From contig NZ_QXXQ01000004.1 in the NCBI RefSeq assembly GCF_003570715.1, forward strand, positions 310,001-374,000: 64,000 nucleotides of DNA, written 5' to 3'. How positions within the stretch are numbered: the first letter of the stretch is position 1; every line of letters starts with the position of its first letter. A model generated the notes under the pieces. That model saw only the letters and a list, made by a program, of their open reading frames with translations, was not told where the DNA came from and did no database searches. This stretch comes from Gemmobacter lutimaris (GTDB lineage Bacteria > Pseudomonadota > Alphaproteobacteria > Rhodobacterales > Rhodobacteraceae). Shown here in pieces: positions 61,255-64,000 of the stretch. The position numbers were made by a program, and so were the translations under genes.

Positions 61255-63516
61255 ATGTTTGGCAAGGCGCAGGGGCGGCTGGAGGATCAACGGTTTCTGA
61301 CCGGCGCGGGGCGCTATGTCGATGACATCGTGCCCGAAGGCGCGTTGTGGGTGGCCTTCCTGCGCAGCCCGGTGGCGCATGCGGAAATCCGGTCGCTGGA
61401 TGTAACGGCGGCAGAGGCGGCGCCGGGGGTTGCGCTGGTCCTGACGGCAGAGCGGCTGGCCGGGGCGGGAGTCGTTCTGGGCATGCGCGGCTATCGCGTG
61501 GCGCAGCCCGACGGCAGCAAGGGCGCCGGACCGGAGCGGCCGGTTCTGGCGCTGGGACGGGTGCGGCATGTCGGCGAGGCGCTGGCCATGGTGGTCGCGG
61601 AAACCCCCGATCAGGCGCGCGACGCGGTGGAGATGATCGAGGCCGACCTGCGCGATCTGCCGGTTGCGCTTTTCCCCGAGGGCGGGCCGACCATCCACCC
61701 TGAGGCACCGGGCAACCATGCCTTCACCCACGAGCAGGGCGATGGCGGGGCGGTCGAGGCGGCACTGGCTGCCGCCGCGCATCGCATCCGGTTTACCACC
61801 CGCCACAACCGTATTGCCCCGGCGTCGATGGAGCCGCGCGGTGCCTGGGCCGAATGGGATGGCACCCGGCTGCATCTGTCGGTGAACGGGCAGGGCGTCT
61901 GGGGCCAGAAGGCAGAGCTTGCCCGCCAGCTTGGCCTGCCGGCGGATGCCGTGCGGGTGACCAACCCCGATGTCGGCGGTGGCTTCGGCATGAAGGCCAT
62001 GCCCTACCCGGAATATATCTGCCTTGGTGCCGCCGCGCGGATACTGGGCCGTCCTGTGCGCTGGATGGCGGATCGTGGCGAATCCATGTTGTCCGACAAT
62101 GCGGGCCGTGATCTGGAGGCGACCTCGGAACTGGGTTTCGACGCCGATTTCCGGCTGGTGGCCTGCCGCGTCAATCTTGTGTCAAACCTTGGCGCCTATA
62201 ACTCGCAATTCGGGCAGGGCGTTCAATCGGAGATGTTTGCCAAGGTGCTGAGCGGGGTCTACGACGTGCAGGCGGTGCATTTGCGGGCGGAGGGGATCTA
62301 TACCAACACCACCCCGGTCGATGCCTATCGCGGCGCGGGGCGGCCAGAGGCGATCCTGACGCTGGAACGCGCCATGGATGCCGCCGCGCGGGAGCTTGGC
62401 CTGTCACCCGAGGATCTGCGCGCACGCAATGTGATCCGGCAGTTCCCTTACAGCTTCTGGAATGGCGAGGTGATCGACAGCGGCGATTTCCCGCGTTTGC
62501 TGGCGCGGCTGGCGGCGGAATCGGATGCCACCGGGTTTGCCGCTCGGCGGGCGGATTCGGCGGCGCGCGGCTTGCTGCGCGGGCGCGGCATGGCGCTTTA
62601 TGTCGAGGCGATCATGGGCGCGCCTGAGGAAACCGCCATGGTGGAATTCACCGAAACCGGGGTGATCCTTTACGTTGGCACACAGTCGAATGGGCAGGGG
62701 CACGAAACGGTCTATACCCGCATGCTGGCCGATCTGACCGGCCTGCCGGAAAGCGCCATTACCGTGGTGCAGGGCGACAGCGACCGCATCGCACGCGGGG
62801 GCGGGACCGGCGGCTCCCGCTCGGTCACCGTGCAGGGCACGGCGATGCGGGCGACGGTCACCACCATGACCGATGCTTTTGCGGCCTGGCTGGCCGAACG
62901 CGAAGGCGTGCCGTTCCGCTATGCCGATGGCGTGCTGAAGGCCGAGGGGCGCAACCTTGCCTTCACTCTGATCGAAGTTGCCGATCAGGCGCGCGCCGCA
63001 GGTCGGGCCGACCTGCTGCGCCATTCCGCGACGACCAGGCTGGAGGGGCGCAGCTTTCCCAATGGCGCCCATGCCGCCGAGGTGGAGATTGACCCCGAAA
63101 CCGGCGCGCTGCGGCTGGATCGTTATACGGCGGTTGACGATTTCGGCACACTGATCACGCCGGAGCTGGTGTTGGGGCAGGTGCAGGGCGGGGTGGCACA
63201 GGGCTTTGGTCAGGCGGTGATGGAGGAGACGGTTTTCGACGCGCAGGGGCAGTTGCTGACCGGCAGTTTTATGGATTACGCGCTGCCACGTGCCTCGGAC
63301 CTGCCGTTCATCCGCTTCGTCTCGGAACCGTCACCAACGGCCACCAACCCGTTGGGAATGAAGGGCTGTGGCGAGGCAGGGACGGTGGGTGCCCTGCCGG
63401 TGATCGCCAATGCGGTGGCCGATGCGCTGGCACCGCTGGGCGCGCGGGTCGAAATGCCGTTTACCCCCGCGCGGATCTGGGCCGCGCTGGCGGAGGCGCG
63501 CGATGCGTCTGATTGA
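61255..63516 (+). CDS. Molybdopterin-binding large subunit, CoxL form II-like (xanthine dehydrogenase family)
   Basis: A 753-residue protein with Ald_Xan_dh and MoCoBD domains. AYRGAGRPEA near residue 356 is the form II loop (form I CO dehydrogenases have AYxCSFR), so it is not a true CO dehydrogenase. GMKGCGEAGTVG near 705 carries the catalytic Glu. Upstream AAGGGG fits the ATG at 61255. No iron-sulfur or FAD subunit genes flank it here, so partners must be encoded elsewhere, or not be used. Substrate unknown. The end overlaps the next gene by 14 bases. Confidence 0.87.
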   Translation: MFGKAQGRLEDQRFLTGAGRYVDDIVPEGALWVAFLRSPVAHAEIRSLDVTAAEAAPGVALVLTAERLAGAGVVLGMRGYRVAQPDGSKGAGPERPVLALGRVRHVGEALAMVVAETPDQARDAVEMIEADLRDLPVALFPEGGPTIHPEAPGNHAFTHEQGDGGAVEAALAAAAHRIRFTTRHNRIAPASMEPRGAWAEWDGTRLHLSVNGQGVWGQKAELARQLGLPADAVRVTNPDVGGGFGMKAMPYPEYICLGAAARILGRPVRWMADRGESMLSDNAGRDLEATSELGFDADFRLVACRVNLVSNLGAYNSQFGQGVQSEMFAKVLSGVYDVQAVHLRAEGIYTNTTPVDAYRGAGRPEAILTLERAMDAAARELGLSPEDLRARNVIRQFPYSFWNGEVIDSGDFPRLLARLAAESDATGFAARRADSAARGLLRGRGMALYVEAIMGAPEETAMVEFTETGVILYVGTQSNGQGHETVYTRMLADLTGLPESAITVVQGDSDRIARGGGTGGSRSVTVQGTAMRATVTTMTDAFAAWLAEREGVPFRYADGVLKAEGRNLAFTLIEVADQARAAGRADLLRHSATTRLEGRSFPNGAHAAEVEIDPETGALRLDRYTAVDDFGTLITPELVLGQVQGGVAQGFGQAVMEETVFDAQGQLLTGSFMDYALPRASDLPFIRFVSEPSPTATNPLGMKGCGEAGTVGALPVIANAVADALAPLGARVEMPFTPARIWAALAEARDASD

Positions 63517-64000
63517 CCGCCTGCGCCACTGGCTGCGTCGTCATCCGGTGGTGCAGACCGATCCACCTGACCCGCCGCCGCCCGGTGCACGGCGTGGGGT
63601 GGTGGACCATGTGATCATCCTTGACGGCACGCTCGCCTCGCTGGAGCCGGACAGACACAGCAATGCGGGCTTCGCCTATCTCTTGCTGCGCGAACCGGCG
63701 CCGGGCAATCGCCGATCAGTCTATTATGAACCCGGCCTGCAATGGCAGAACTGGCGGCAGACGCTGGATGTGATGCAGGGGCGCGGTATCAACCGGCAAA
63801 TCCGCCGCGCCTATGGCTATCTGGCCAGCCACTACCGCCCCGGTGACCGTATCTTCCTGATGGGCTATTCCCGCGGCGCCTATGCGGTGCGCAGCCTTGC
63901 GGGGGTGATCGACCGGGTGGGCCTGCTGACCCATGACAACGCGACCGAGCGCAATGTGACGCTGGCCTATCGCCATTATGAACGCGGGCCGGACAGCGCG
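63503..64000 (+). CDS. DUF2235 (alpha/beta hydrolase) protein, 3' end cut off
   Basis: The first 166 residues are visible: a basic start MRLIDRLRHWLRRHP, then VVDHVIILDGTLASL, and the nucleophile motif FLMGYSRGAYAVRSLAG (Gly-x-Ser-x-Gly), characteristic of DUF2235. Some members are phospholipase-type effectors (Tle1 of type VI secretion), others are of unknown function. The ATG at 63503 lies inside the end of the CoxL-like gene. Confidence 0.85.
   Translation, partial: MRLIDRLRHWLRRHPVVQTDPPDPPPPGARRGVVDHVIILDGTLASLEPDRHSNAGFAYLLLREPAPGNRRSVYYEPGLQWQNWRQTLDVMQGRGINRQIRRAYGYLASHYRPGDRIFLMGYSRGAYAVRSLAGVIDRVGLLTHDNATERNVTLAYRHYERGPDSA

Noticed and set aside
61255-63516. Carbon monoxide dehydrogenase large subunit
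   Set aside because: The loop is AYRGAGR (form II) and not AYxCSFR, which marks true CO-oxidising form I enzymes.
1-64000. CRISPR array, prophage, insertion sequence or toxin-antitoxin locus
   Set aside because: No direct repeat array, integrase, transposase or phage structural gene was found. The small ribbon-helix-helix protein has no toxin partner beside it.

Overview
The window is GC-rich, tightly packed chromosomal DNA from an alphaproteobacterium, most likely of the family Rhodobacteraceae (order Rhodobacterales). The main pointers are a division and cell-wall block in the order murB-ddl-ftsQ-ftsA-ftsZ-lpxC-bamD-recN, a two-piece (permuted) tmRNA whose tag reads ANDNRAPVALAA, a DUF1476 protein of the F1-ATPase zeta-inhibitor type, an alpha-type SspB adaptor, a LexA box of the form GTTC-N7-GTTC, and an RNase E whose S1 region carries a long acidic insert. 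I cannot name a genus with confidence. No rRNA, CRISPR array, prophage or insertion sequence was seen.

Layout. 1-9.5 kb: the end of a CoA-transferase subunit, tRNA-Leu(UAA), an SDR, and then a catabolic block. That block is a TRAP transporter operon ending in a GNAT enzyme, a MarR-family regulator, and a divergent operon for a two-component Rieske oxygenase (PDR-type reductase, alpha, beta, SDR dehydrogenase). Near-identical palindromes lie in both promoter regions, so MarR probably controls uptake and ring oxidation together. 9.5-19.4 kb: the division and envelope block. 19.5-25.6 kb: small genes, an FAD oxidase, and the parts of a split cobalamin-dependent methionine synthase (DUF1638 protein, corrinoid protein, homocysteine methyltransferase), with an SOS-box-controlled radical SAM gene between them. 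25.6-31.2 kb: zeta inhibitor, purC-purS, a P450 with a membrane alpha/beta hydrolase, a CcdA-like protein and a TusA-like protein. 31.2-38.6 kb: RNase E, a small RTX-repeat protein, and a DctB/DctD-type two-component pair whose regulator has lost the GAFTGA loop. 38.6-45.4 kb: purQ, tmRNA, a PotD-like binding protein, a class V aminotransferase, sspB, fumC and three small proteins. 45.4-54.2 kb: pepN, an SLT lipoprotein, gatB, an aminotransferase, a DUF1992 protein and an MFS-monooxygenase-fold fusion. 54.2-64 kb: valS, a VOC/DUF1428 pair divergent from an HxlR regulator, an Lrp regulator divergent from an ornithine/lysine decarboxylase, an orphan CoxL-like molybdenum hydroxylase subunit, and a truncated DUF2235 gene.

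How the parts work together. tmRNA tags stalled peptides and SspB delivers the tagged proteins to ClpXP; both lie within 3 kb. The dcw-derived genes overlap or nearly touch and should be co-expressed up to the terminator after ftsZ. lpxC, bamD and recN follow. Purine genes purC-purS and purQ sit at two separate sites on opposite strands. Several intergenic gaps hold strong hairpins, including three copies of a paired palindrome and a triple hairpin after the MFS gene.
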